A stretch of DNA of 64,000 nucleotides from Penium margaritaceum (GCA_023375785.1 SZWC01000540.1:116503-180502), one strand, 5' to 3'; positions 11,853 to 23,944 are shown, numbered from the stretch's first letter. Translations and numbers: made by a program. Notes: generated by a model not told the origin, from the sequence alone.

Positions 11853-12892
11853 TGAGAAGAACAAAACAAACCCAATGCACTTTGTTTCATTGAAAACGGT
11901 GCTCGTTTGAGCGTGTAGCAGTTAGGTGACGGACAGCCATGGATCCGTTTTAAGTTATATGTCCTAAGCAAGAACCAGGGGCAGTCATACGGGGTGGGAC
12001 TTGCTGATCGAGCCCACCAGTGGGCCGGCGAGTGAAGCTCGCCGGCGCTTGGTTTTTCACGCGCGGATATTCTGCGCGTGACCCAAAAAACCGGCTACAG
12101 GCCAGTGACCTATTGCAACAATCAATATGTCAAGCACTACTACCCGACCTCAACTTCGAGGTCTGTTCTAGGTTTTTTGGGCATAAGCACACAAACTAAG
12201 AGTAAGACTAAACTAGGTCACCCAAGGCAAATTGTTCAATAGTTTAGTGCTAACTAGGGTGGAGCTGGGGCAATGCTGCAAGGAGGAAGGCGAGCACTTG
12301 TGGGGCAAGTGAAGGCTTCGCTGCACCACTTAAAGCGCGTGCGCTCACGGTGCGTCGCCTTCACCCATGTTGACTTTTGGGAGTCGAAGTCGATGGCCAA
12401 GTCGGAAGTCAAAAGTCAGAAGTCGGCTCCTCATGAGCCAAGTCGGAAGTCGGTTTTCCTCCAACTGGTTAGGAGGCTCATTATGGTGTGCCAACTACTG
12501 CGTTTCAAGAACACTATTGTAAAAAACATTATTAACGTGTCTTTCAACACTTGATGGATTGCATACATAACATGCATATGATGTCATTGGAAGCCATTTG
12601 TAAACAAAATGTACCTGCATGAGGTATTTATGCACATTGCAAGTTTGAACATTCATAACGTCCTTAACGGAATTTAGCGATTCAAATTGCGTTGGAACCA
12701 GCAACTCATGATCTATGTTCCATTTTCAATATCTAATTCAGCCTTAAGTCGACTCTGACTGACTCTCCGACTTGGACTTTTACCCCAAAAGTCGGAAGTC
12801 GAAGTCAACATGGGCCTCCACTCTCTGCATCACCAGGCCCTGCACACTCATGGCCACCACAGAGGGAGGATACATACAAGGGAGAATCAACA
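11853..12892 (-). repeat. Copia 5' LTR, interrupted by a MITE
   Basis: Starts TGAGAAGA at 11853 and ends AATCAACA at 12892 (plus-strand reading). Without the nested 449-bp element and one copy of its 8-bp duplication it is 583 bp, one base shorter than the partner LTR at 6062-6645. Differences from the partner are scattered substitutions. Confidence 0.92.
12365..12813. mobile_element. hAT-like MITE nested in the Copia LTR
   Basis: 449 bp with perfect 12-bp terminal inverted repeats: CCATGTTGACTT at the left end and AAGTCAACATGG at the right. It is flanked by an 8-bp target duplication, GCCTTCAC at 12357-12364 and GCCTCCAC at 12814-12821 (one mismatch). The partner LTR has an uninterrupted GCCTCCAC at this point, so the empty site is visible in the same window. 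An 8-bp duplication points to the hAT superfamily. There is no transposase frame, so it was moved in trans. Subterminal GTCGGAAGTC words recur at both ends. A second copy of its right half appears at 13000-13144 because of the contig overlap at 12999. Confidence 0.88.
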
Positions 12893-13329
12893 GTAAGTAC
12901 GTGTAAGTACGTGTAAGTGCAAGTAAGTGCGTATAAGTACGAGTAAGTGCAAGTGAGCACGTGTAAGTGCGTGTAAGTATGTGTAAGTGCGTGTAAGTNG
13001 GAGTTTAGCGATTCAAATTGCGTTGGAACCAGCTACTCATGATCTATGTTCCATTTTCAATATCTAAGTCAGCCTTAAGTCGACTTTGACTGACTCTCCG
13101 ACTTGGACTTTTACCCCAAAAGTCGGAAGTCGAAGTCAACATGGGCCTCCACTCTCTGCATCACCAGGCCCTGCACACTCATGGCCACCACAGAGGGAGG
13201 ATACATACAAGGGAGAATCAACAGTAAGTACGTGTAAGTACGTGTAAGTGCAAGTAAGTGCGTATAAGTACGAGTAAGTGCAAGTGAGCACGTGTAAGTG
13301 CGTGTAAGTATGTGTAAGTGCGTGTAAGT
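12669..13329. other. Probable assembly join: 330-bp direct duplication around one N
   Basis: The N at 12999 separates 12669-12998 from 13000-13329. Each 330-bp block runs from inside the MITE through the LTR end into satellite. They differ by a few substitutions (for example CAACTC versus CTACTC near 12701 and 13032), as expected of two haplotypes or of contig-end errors. The second block therefore does not represent an extra LTR end in the chromosome. Confidence 0.88.
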
Positions 13330-14442
13330 ACGTTTAAGTGCGTGTAAGTGTGTGTAAGTACGTGTGAGTACGTGTAAGTACGTGTAAGTATGTGTAAGTA
13401 CGTGTAAGTGCAAGTGTGGATAAGTACGTGTAAGTGCATATAAGCATGTGTAAGTGCGTGTAAGTGCATGTAAGTGCGTGTAAGTACGTGTAAGTATGTG
13501 TAAGTGTATGTAAGGGCCTGCAAGTGCGTGTAAGTATGTGTAAGTACGTGTAAGTGTGTGTAAGTGTGTGTAAGTAGGTATAAGTACGTGTGAATGCGTG
13601 TAAATACATGTAAGTGCGTGTGAGTGCGTGTAAGTGCATGTGAGTACATCTAAGTATGTGTAAGTGCGTGGAAGTGTGTGTAAGTGCATGGAAGTGTGTG
13701 TAAGTACGTGTAACTGGGTATAAGTGTGCGCAAGTGTGTGTAAGTGCGTGTAAGTGCATGTAAGTACATGTAAGTGCGTGTAAGTGCATGTACGTATGTG
13801 TAAGTGCGTGTACATGCGTGTAAGTACCGGTAAGTACGTGTAAGTGCGTGTAAGCTCCCGTAAGTGCGTATAAGTGCGTGTACATTTGTGTAAGTGTGTT
13901 TAAGTGCACGTACGTTTGTGTAAGTATGTGTAAATGCGTGTAAGTGCCTGTAAGTGTGTGTAAGTCGTGTAAGTATATGTACGTGCGTGTAAGTACGTGC
14001 AAGTGCGTGTAAGTGTGTGTAAGTTCGTGTAAGTGTGTGTAAGTGCATGTAAGTGCATGTAAGTGCGTATAAGTGCATGGAAGTGCGTGTAAATGCGTGC
14101 AAGTACATGGAAGTACGTGTAAGTACGTGTAAGTGTGTATACGTGTCTGTAAGTTGGTGTAAGTGCGTGTAAGTCCGTGTAAGTGTGTGTAAGTTTGTAT
14201 AAGTGCGTGTAAGTGTGTGTAAGTGTGTGTAAGTGCGTGTAAGTGCATGTAAGTGCGTGTAAGTGTGTGAAATACGTATACGTGTGTGTAAGTTTGTTTA
14301 AGGGGGTGTAAGTGCATGTAAGTGCGTGTAAGTGCATGTAAGTGCGTGTAAGTGGGTGTAAGTGCAATTTAAGATTGTGTAAGTGCGTGTAAGTGTGTGG
14401 AAGTGTGTGTAAGTTTGTATACGTACGTGTAAGTATGTGTAA

Positions 14443-14940
14443 GTGCGTGCTAGTACGTGTAAGTGCATGTAAGTCCGTGTAAATGCGTGAAAGTACGTGT
14501 AAGTGTGTGTAAGTGTGTGTAAGTGCGTGCAAGTACTTGTAAGTGCGTGTAAGCGTGTGTTAGTATATATAAGATTGTGTAAGTGCGTGTAAGTGCGTGT
14601 AAGTGTGTGTAAGTTCGTGTAAGCGCGTATAAGTATGTATATGTGCGTGTACGTGGGTGTAAGTGCGTGCTAGTGCGTGTAAGTGCATGTAAGTCCGTGT
14701 AAATGCGTGAAAGTACGTGTAAGTGCGTGTAATTGTGTGTAAGTGCGTGCAAGTACTTGTAAGTGCGTGTAAGCGCGTGTTAGTATACATAAGATCGTGC
14801 AAGTACTTGTAAATGCGTGTAAGCGCGTGTTAGTATATATAAGATCGTGTAAGTGCGTGTAAGTGCGTGTAAGTGTGTATAAGTTCGTGTAAGCGCGTAT
14901 AAGTATGTATAAGTGCGTGTACGTGGGTGTAAGTGCGTGT
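14443..14940 (+). repeat. 220-bp tandem duplication inside the satellite
   Basis: A block starting GTGCGTGCTAGT at 14443 recurs at 14663, with rare variants in the same order (GCAAGTACTTGTAAG at 14528 and 14748; TTAGTATATATAAGAT and its near copy). A further partial copy starts near 14799, shifted by 50 bp, and carries the downstream part (AAGCGCGTATAAGTATGTAT) near 14890. Shared rare variants mark segmental duplication by unequal exchange after the 10-bp units had diverged. Confidence 0.8.
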
Positions 14941-17900
14941 AAGTGCGTGGAAGTGTGTGTATGTATGTGTAAGTGCGTGTAAGTGCGTGTAAGTTTGTAT
15001 CATTGCGTGTAAGCACGTGTAGATGTGTGTCAGAGCGTGTCAGTACGTGTAATTGCATGTAAGTATGTGTAAGTGCGTTTAAGTGCGTGTGAGTATGTGT
15101 AAGTGCATGTAAGTTTGTATAAGTGTGTTTAAGTGTGTGTAAGTGTGCGGAAGTGTGTATAAGTACGCGTAAGTATGTGTAAGTGCGTGTAAGTACGAAT
15201 AAGTACATATATGTGCGTGAAAGTGCGTGTAAGTGTGTGTAAGTACGTGTAAGTATGTGTAAGTGCGTGTAAGTGGTGTGAGTGCGTGTAACTGCGTGTA
15301 AGTACGTCTACGTTCACGTAAGTGCATGTAAGTACGTGTACATTCCTGTAAGTGTGTGCAAGTGCTTTTAAGTACGTGTAAGTCGTGTAAGTGTATGTTC
15401 GTATGTGTAAGTGCATGTAAGTGTGTGTAAGTGCGTGTAAGTGCATGTAAGTGCGTGGAAGTACGTGTAAGTGCGTGTAAGTATGTGGAAGTGCGTGTAA
15501 GTGCGTGCAAGTGCGTGTAAGTACGTATAAGTGCGTGTAAGTTCGTGTAAGTGCGTGTAAGTGCGTGTAAGTGCGTGTACGTTTGTGTAAGTACATGATA
15601 GTGTGTGTAAGTGCATGTAAGTGCATGTAAGTACGTGTAAGTACGTGTTGGTGTATGTAAGTGCGTGTACGTGTGTGTAAGTTTGTTTAAGTGCGTGTTA
15701 ATGCATGTAAGTATGTATAAGTGTGTCTACGTGCATGTAAGTGCGTGTAAGTGCGTATAAGTGCATGTAAGTACGTGTAAGTACGTGTAAGTGCGTGTAA
15801 GTGCATGTAAGTGTGCGTTAGTATGTGTACATGTGTGCGAGTGTGTCGAATTGCGTGTAAATACGTGTAAACATGTGTTATAATATGTAAGTACGTGTAA
15901 GTATGTATAAGTGTGTGTATGTGTGTTGAAGTGTGTGTAAGTATGTGTAAGTGCGTGTAAGTGTGTGTAAGTGTGTGTAAGGGCGTGTAAGTGCGTGTAG
16001 GTACGTGTAAGTGCATGTAAGTGTGTCTAAGTGCGTGTAAGTGCATGTTAGTGCGTGTAAATATGTGTAACTGCGTGTGAGTACGTATAAATGTGTGTTA
16101 GTGCATGTAACTACGTGTAACTGTATGCAAGTGTGTGTAAGTGCGTGTAATTGCGTGTAAGTGCATCTAAGTGTATGTAACTACGTGTAAGTGCGTCTAA
16201 GTGCGTGTAAGTTCATGTAAGTGCGTGTAAGTACGTGTAAGTACGTGTACGCGTATGTAAATGCGTGTAAGTGCGTGTAAGAATGTGTAAGTGCGTGTAT
16301 GTACGTGTAAGTGCATGTTAGTGTGTGTAAGTGTATCCAAGTGTGTGTAAGTATGTGCATGTGCGTGTAAGTGCATATACGTGTGTGTACGTACGTATAA
16401 ATGCATGTAAGTGCGTGTGAGTATGTGTAAGTGCATGTACGTTTGTGTATGTGCAGGTAAGAGCGTGTGAGTGCGTGTAAGTGGGTGTAAGTGTGTGTAA
16501 GTGTGTATATGTTTGTGTAAGTGTGGATAAGTGCGTGTAGGTGCATGTAGGTATGTGTAAGTGCGCGTATGTGTGTGGACGTATGTGTAAGTATGTGTAT
16601 GTGCATGTAAGTGCGTTTAAGTGCGTATAAGTACGTATAAGTGCGTATCAGTGCGTGTAAGTGCGTGTAATTGCGTATATGTGCGTGTAAGTATGTGTAA
16701 GTGGGTATAAGTGCGTATAAGTGTGTATAAGTGCATGTAAGTGTGTGTAAATGTGTGTATGTGCGTGTAAGTTTGCATAAGTACGTGTAAATGCGTGTAC
16801 CTCCGTGTAAGTGTGTATAAGTATGTGTAATTGTGTGTAAGTGCGTGTAAGTCGAGTAACTGCGTGTAAGTGTGTGTAAGTGTGTGTAAGAACATGAAAG
16901 TACGTGTACGTGCGTGCATGTGCATGTAAGTACGTGTAAGTATGTGTAAGTTTGTGAAAGTGCGTGTAAGTTCGTGTAAGTGTATGTAAGTGTGTGCAAG
17001 TGTGTGTAAGTACATGTAAGTGCATGTAAGTATGTGTAAGTGTGTATAATTACGTGTAAGTGCGTGTAAGTATGTCTATGTGCGTGTAAGTGTGTGTAGG
17101 TGTGTGTAGGTGCGTGAAAGTTTGTGTAAGTGCGTATAAGTGCGTAAAAGTGCGTGTAATTGACTAAGTGCCTATAAGTACGTGTAAGTGTGTGTAAGTG
17201 CGTGTAAGTACGTATAAGTGCATGCAAGTGCGTGTTAGTGAGTGTAAGTGTGTGCAAGTGCATGTAAGTACATCTAAGTGCATGTAAGTACCTGTTAGTA
17301 CTTGTAAGTACGTGTAAGTACGTGTACGTACGTGCAAGTACGTGTAGGTACATATAAGTGCGTGTAGATGCATGTAAGGACATGTAAGTGTGTGTAAGTG
17401 AGTAAAAGTGCGTGTTAGTGCGTATGAGTGCGTGTTAGTACATATAAGTGTGTGTAAGTGCATATAAGTATGTGTAACTGCGTGTAAGTTTGTAAACGTG
17501 TGTGTAAGTGCTTGTAAGTGTGTGGAACTGCATGTAAGTGCATGGAAGTACGTGTAAGTGCGTGTAAGTGTGTGTACGTGCATATAAGTGAGTGTAAGTA
17601 CGTGTAGGTACGTGTAAATGTGTGTAAGTGTATGGGTGTGTGTAAGTACATGTAAGTGCATGTAAGTACGTGTACGTTTGTGTAAGTGGATGAAAGTGTA
17701 TATAAGTGCGTGTAAGCACGTGTAAGTACGTCTAAATACATGTAAGTGCAAGTAAGTGTGTGTAATTACTTTTAAGTGCATGTAAGCATGTGCAAGTGCG
17801 TGTAAGTGTGTGTAAGTATGTGTAAGTGTGTGTAAGTATGTGCAAGTATGTGTAAGTACGTGAAAGTACATGTAAGTACGTGTAAGTACGTGTAAGTACG

Positions 17901-19780
17901 TGCAAGTGCATGTAAGTACGTATAAGTACGTGTAAGTGCATGTAAGTGCGTGTTAGTATGTGTAAGTATGTGTAAATGCCTTTAAGTGCGTGTAAGTACA
18001 TGTAAGTGCGTGTAAGTACGTGTATGTACGTGTAAGTACGTGTAAGTGCGTGTAAGTGCGTGTAAGTGCGTATAAGTGCGTCTAAGTGCGTGTAAGTGTG
18101 TGTAAAGTGCGTGTAAATGTATGTAAGTGTGTGTAACAATGGTAAGTGCGTATACGTGTGGTTAACGTTTGTCAAAGTATGTGTCAGTGTGTGTAAGTGC
18201 GTATTAGTGTGTGTTAAGTGCGTGGAAGTGCGTCTAAGTGCGTGTAAGTTCTGTTGAAGTGCGTGTAAGTTTGTTAAAGTTCGTGTAAGTGCGTATAAGT
18301 GCATGTAAGTACGAGTAAGTGCGTGTAAGTGTGTGTAGGTGCGTGTAGGTGGGTGCAAGTGTGTGCAAGTGCGTCTAGGTGTGCGTTAGTGCGTGTAAGT
18401 TCAATTAAAGTACGTGTAAGTTTAGTGCAAGTACGTGTAGGTTTGTGTAGTTTCGTGTTAGTACGTGTAAGTTCGTTTACGTTTGTGTAAGTGTGTGTAA
18501 GTGCATGTAAGTGCGTGTAAGTATATTTAAGTGTGTGTTAGTGTGTGTTAGTGCGTGTAAGTGTGTATAAGTGCGTGTACGTGCGTGTAAGTGCGTGTAA
18601 GTGTGTGTAAGTACATGTAAGTGTGTGTAAGTGCATGTAAGTGCGTGTAAGTGTGTATAAGTGCGTATAAGTGCATGTAAGTATGGATAAGTAGGTGTAA
18701 CTGCGTGTAAGTGTATGTTCCTATAAGTCCTAATAAGTGCGTGCAAGTACGTGTAAGCATGTGTAAGTATGTCTAAGAATGTGTAAGTGCAAGTAAGTGC
18801 ATGTAAGTACGTGTAAGTGCATGTAAGCATGTGTACGTGCATGTAAGTGTGTGTAAGTGCGTGTAAGTGCGTGTAAGTGCGTGTAAGTGCGTGTAAGTGC
18901 GCATAAGTACGTGTAAGTATGTGTAAGTACGTGTAAGTATGTGTAAGTGCGTGTAAGTACGTGTAAGTGTGTGTAAGTGCAAGTAGATAGGTGAAAGTAC
19001 TTGTAAGTGTGTGTAAGTGCGTGTAATTGCGTATAAGTACGTGCAAGTGTAGTTTAAGTTCATGTAAGTACGTGTAAGTGTATGTAAGTGCGTATAAGTG
19101 CATGTTAGGTGTGCGAAAGTGCGTCTCAGTGCTTGTAAGTTCAGTTGAAGTGCGTGTAAGTTCGTGTAAGCTTGTGTAAGTACGTGTAAGTACATCTAAG
19201 TGTGTTTAAGTGTGTGTAAGTGCATGTAGGTACGTATAGGTACGTGTAAGTGCATGTAAATGTATGTAAGTGCGTGTAAGTGTGTGGAAGTTTTTTTTAA
19301 CTGCGTGTAACTTTGTGTAACTTTGTGTAAGTGCATGTAAGTGCGTGTAAGTGTGTGTAACAGTATGTGTGCGTGTTAGTGCGTGTAAGTGTGTGTAAGC
19401 ACATGTAAGTGCGTGTAAGTGCGTGTAAGTGTGTGTAAGTACGTGTAAGTGCATGTAAGCACGTGTAAGTACATGTAAGCACGTGTAAGTGCATGTAAGT
19501 ACATGTAAGTATGTGTAAGTGCGTGTAAGTGCGTATAAATGCGTATAAGTATGTGTAAGTACGTGTAAGTACGTGTAAGTACGTGTAAGTGCATGTAAGT
19601 GCATTTTAAGGGGGTGTAAGTGGGTGTAAGTGCGTGTAAGTAAATGTAAGTTCGTGTAAGTACGTGTAAGTGCATGTACCTGCGGTTTAAGTTGGTATAA
19701 GTGTGTGTTAGTGTGTGTAAGTGAGTGTAAGTGCGTGTAAGTGTGTGTAAGTGCGTGGAAGTGTGTGTAAGTGCATGTAA

Positions 19781-20910
19781 CGTTAGTTGAAGTATGTGTG
19801 ACTTTGTGTAAATTCTTGAAAATATGTGTAAGTGCATGTAAGTGCGTGTAGGTACGTGTAAGTACGTGTAGGTGGGTGTAGGTGTGGGTAAGTGCATGTA
19901 AGTGCATGTAAGTACGTATAAGTGCGTGTAAGTTAAGTTTACGTGTGTGTAAGTACGTGTAATTTCTGTAAGTTTGTGTAAGTACATGTAAGTACATCTA
20001 AGTGCGTGTAAGTACATCTAAGTGTGTGTTAGTGTGTGTTAGTATGTGTAAGTGCGTGTAAGTGCGTGTAAGTGCGTATAAGTGTGTGTAAGTGTGTGCA
20101 AGTGCGTGTAAGTGTGTGTAAGTGCGTGTAAGTATGTATAAGTTTGTGTAAGTGCGTGTAAGTGCATGTAAGTGCGTGCGAGTGTGTATAAGTGTGTTTC
20201 AACACTTGTAAGTGCGTGTAAAATCCTGTAATTGTGTGAAAGTGCGTGTAAGTGCGTGTAAGTGCGTGTAAATGCGTGTAAGTCCTGTAAGTGCGTGTAA
20301 GTTTGTGTAAGTGCATGTAAGTACGTGTAAGTACGTGTAGATTTGTGTAGGTTTGTCTAAGTGTGGGTAAGTGCGTGTAAGTGCGTGTAAGTGCGTGTAA
20401 GTGCGTGTAAGTGTGTGTCAGTGTGTGTCAGTACATGTAGGAGCGTGTAGGTGCGTGTAAGTGCGTGTAAGTACGTGTAAGTGTGTGTAAGTGCGTGAAA
20501 GTGTGTGTAAGTGCATGTAACTTTCGTTGAAGTAGGCGTACCTTTGTGTAAATTCTTGTAAATATGTGTAAGTGCGTGTAAGTGCGTGTAGGTACGTGTA
20601 AGTACATGTAGGTGGGTGTAGGTGTGGTTAAGTGCATGCTAGTGCATGTAAGTGCGTGTAAGTGCGTGTAAGTGTGTCTCAGTGTGTGTAAGTACGTGTA
20701 AGAGCATGTAGGTGCATGTAAGTGTGTGTAAGTGCATGTTAGTGTGTGTAAGTGCGTGGAAGTGTGTGTAACTACATGTAACTTTAGTTGAAATACGTGT
20801 AACTTTGTGTAAAATGTTGTAAATACGTGTAAGTGTCTATAAGTGTGTGTAGCTACGTGTAAGTACGTGTAGGTGGATGTAGGTGGGGGTTAAGTGCATG
20901 CAAGTGCATG
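19781..20910 (+). repeat. Higher-order repeat blocks in the left arm
   Basis: Three related blocks start at about 19781, 20521 and 20781. Each has a GTTGAA word, then ACTTTGTGTAAAT, and about 60 bp later a run of GTAGGTG units ending in GGTGTGGGTAAG or close variants. Spacings are about 740 and 260 bp. The 740-bp step matches the higher-order period seen in the right arm. Confidence 0.7.
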
Positions 20911-21019
20911 TAAGTGAATGTAAGTGCATGTAAGTTCAGTTTAAGTGTGTGTAAGTGCGTGTAATTAGTGTACGTTTGTGTAACTGCATGTAAGTACGTG
21001 TAAGTGTATGTAAGTGCGT

Positions 21020-22563
21020 CTACACGTACTTATACACACTTACACAAACTTACACGCACTTTCATGCACTTCCACGCACTTACACGCTCTTTTATAGGCT
21101 TCCATGCACTTACATGTACTTCTACACACTTCCACGCACTTACATATACTTACACGTACTTACATGCACTTACACGTACTTATACACACTTACACTAACT
21201 TACACGCACTTACACGTACTTACACGCACTTACACGCTCTTTTATGCACGTCTACACACTTACATGTACTTCTACGCACTTCCACGCACTTACATACACT
21301 TACACGCACTTACATGCACTTACACGCACTTACACGCACTTACACATACTTACATGAACTTACACGCACTTATACACACTTACACCCACTTACACGCACG
21401 TAACACACTTACACAAACTTACACATACTTACACGTACTTACACATACTTACACGCACTTACACAGACATATACACACATACACGCACTTACACCTACTT
21501 ACATGGACTTACACACACTTATACGCATGTACATGCACTAACATACACTTACACGTACTTATCCACACTTACACAAATGTAAATGCACGTACACGTACTG
21601 ACACGCACTTACATGCACTTACACGCAGATACACACATATACACACATATACACACACTTATACGTACTTACATGCACTTACACGCACTTACACATACTT
21701 ACACGCACGTACAGGCACTTACACACACTTACCCATACTCATACAAAACTACACACACTTATTCACACTGCGACGCATTTACACGCACTTACACGCATTT
21801 ACACATACTTATACACACTTACACACACTTGCATAAACGTACACACACTGACACGCACTTACACGCACTTACAGGTACTTCCATACTTCCACGTACGTAC
21901 GTGCACTTACACGCACGTACACGCACTTACACGCACTTATACACACTTATACAAACTATAACACACTTACACGCAATTATACGCACTTACATGCATTCGT
22001 ACGCACTTACACGCACTTACATGAATTTACACACACTTCCACGTACCTACATACACTTACACGTACTTACCAGCACTTGCACGTACTTACACACACTTAC
22101 ATGCACTCACACGCACTTACACGCACTCACACACAATGACACGTACTTACACAGACTTACACGTACTTAGACGCAGTTACACGCACTTACATGTACTTAC
22201 ATGCACTTACAAGCACTTCCACATACTTACATGCATTTTCACGCACTTACACGCACTTACACAAACGTACATGCACTTACACGCGCTTACACACAGTTAC
22301 ACGCACTTACACGCACTTACATGCACTAACACATACTCACACACACTTACACGCACGTACATGAACTTACACATACTTACACACACTTTCTCACACTTAC
22401 TCGCACTTACATACACTTACATGCACTTGCACTCACTTATACGCACTTACACGTTCTTACACGCACTTACATGCACTTACATGGACTTTCACGTACTCAT
22501 ACGTACATACAGGCACTTACACAAACTTTCACGCACCTAGACGCACCTACATGCACCTATATG
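21020..22563 (-). repeat. 10-bp satellite array, right arm begins (inverted)
   Basis: The same 10-bp satellite in reverse orientation (TTACACGCAC on the plus strand). The switch occurs within a few bases of 21020, where TAAGTGCGTC is followed by TACACGTACTTA with no spacer. The two arms are not base-by-base mirror images near the junction, so it is an inversion or fusion of arrays and not a fresh palindrome. Confidence 0.95.
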
Positions 22564-23182
22564 TGTCAGAAGAATGCAGGCATGTGAGCAATAACAACAG
22601 AGGCATGCAGAAGTATCAGGACATACAAGTGTACGTCATCAAAGTGACGTAAGCGAGAGCAGTCCCAAGGAGTTGGTTGCGGAGGTTGATAGAGGCTGAG
22701 ACGTGAGGTAGTCGAGGTAGACAAGTTGATGTGGGAGAGTGCTAGCGAGGTGAGTGATGGTTGGCGGAGTAAGAGAGCTGAGCGAAGGAGTGAGAGTGAC
22801 GGAGCAAAGAGCTGAGAGAGGCTGGCGAAGACAGGGGAATGCGAGGAGCAAGCAGAGCGAAGACACGGCGGCAAAGCCGCGGAACAAAAGGGGAACATGA
22901 TGGGTAGAACTATTTTGATTGATTTAGGAGGGAATGAAAATCCTCCATATGTATGACAGAACGGAAGAGAATACATGAGCAGCGGCTTATTTTGCTCTAG
23001 CCGGACGCGCTTGCGGTGTTTCTGCATATTAGGGGATTCCTCAGTAGGATGGCCGTAGATAGGTCAAGGACTGTTAATGGCTAGTGAGGAGTGATGACCG
23101 AGGTGGTTCTTAGCCCGAGCCAAACCGTTATTGAGATTTTAATCTCGGGTACGTCACGCTCTGTCAGATTCATACTCCGACA
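22564..23182 (-). repeat. 3' LTR of the gag-only element
   Basis: Starts TGTCAGAAGAATGC and ends CATACTCCGACA (plus-strand reading). It aligns along its length with 25605-26224. A plus-strand CCCCGCTTT follows at 23183, purine-rich on the element's own strand, in the position of a polypurine tract. Confidence 0.88.
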
Positions 23183-23221
23183 CCCCGCTTTGAATCTGAC
23201 AGGTCACCTGTGTGAGTAAGT

Positions 23222-23944
23222 TCATTCCATGGTAATGGAGCAACCTAAACCCTGAGAGAAGAGGAAATGTGACCACATGTCTCCGAGGTCTTCGGGATGT
23301 GCGTCGACAAGTGCATGGTAGGTCCCGTGCATGACAGTCTTCAGTTCTCTGCGCACTTGCTGTTTTACCTCAGCGTACGACTTAGTCCTCTGTTCTGGTG
23401 ATCCAATGTAGAGCTGATCACCAAACATACAGTCGTTTACACCGTGGTGTAGGAGTAGAAATGGGTAGAGGAACATGTACACTTGTTCTGCCCATTCTTG
23501 TGATCGTGTCCATCCTTCATAACGCCCGAGGGATGGCAAAGGGACAATTTCTCCTGCCACTGTGGGCAGGTTTGGCATGTTGGTGCAGACACCTTTGAGC
23601 CAGTGGTGCCATCACCCTTGATGAAGAATTATGAGCCAAAGCATTGGAGTAGTGTGGGCTATTCTGAAGTGATGGTGGTAGAACGGATGCACAAGGGGTC
23701 GTAGTTGATCGCACACCGCCTCAAAGGTGATATGTTGGATGTTCATAGAGTAGTCATCCGATGACAGGGTCTATCTATTTGTGTTATACTCGATAGACCC
23801 TCGGAGTAGGTTGACGACTGAATGCTCACGAACTGACCATCCAACTGCGCGGGTTAGGATAGACGCTGACCATGTGTGTACGTCGGCTCCATCTTCGGCG
23901 AGTATTTCAACAGGAGGATTTTGGGAAGCTGGTGGAGCAGTCAT
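23222..23944 (-). pseudogene. Gag-like relic
   Basis: Two conserved-looking stretches are readable on the minus strand. The first begins MTAPPASQNPPVEILAEDG near 23944 and contains WSASILTRAVGW. The second contains LGRYEGWTRSQEWAEQVYM and ends FLFSQGLGCS near 23240. Trp-rich helical segments in this position suggest a Gag capsid domain, but I do not recognise a specific family. It is broken and no protein is predicted. Confidence 0.45.

Larger units (their letters stand above)
6062..12892 (-). mobile_element. Ty1/Copia LTR retrotransposon, full length, broken
   Basis: A complete Copia-type element inserted in the 10-bp satellite. Both LTRs begin TGAGAAGA and end in CA (6062-6645 and 11853-12892, the latter enlarged by a nested MITE). 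Array sequence flanks both sides with the 5-bp duplication GTAAG at 6057-6061 and 12893-12897; since the satellite itself contains GTAAG, this is consistent rather than decisive. Domain order on the minus strand is gag, zinc knuckle, protease, integrase, RT, RNase H, which is the Copia order. The LTRs differ by about 10% by eye, with many transitions, so the insertion is old. The coding region is interrupted at roughly ten places. A 216-bp duplication around the N at 9293 is probably an assembly artefact and inflates the length. Confidence 0.95.
12893..21019 (+). repeat. 10-bp satellite array, left arm continued
   Basis: Same 10-bp unit and orientation as 1461-6061, resuming after the Copia insertion. 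Apart from the duplicated contig end at 13000-13221, it is continuous satellite. Units are more divergent and A-richer from about 17900 to 21000, where blocks such as GTTGAAGT and AACTTTGTGTAAATTCTTG interrupt the regular pattern. The array reverses orientation at about 21020. Confidence 0.96.

Noticed and set aside
12669-13329. A second Copia LTR end and MITE half as a real solo fragment
   Set aside because: It abuts an N and duplicates the preceding 330 bp almost exactly. An unmerged contig overlap is the simpler reading.
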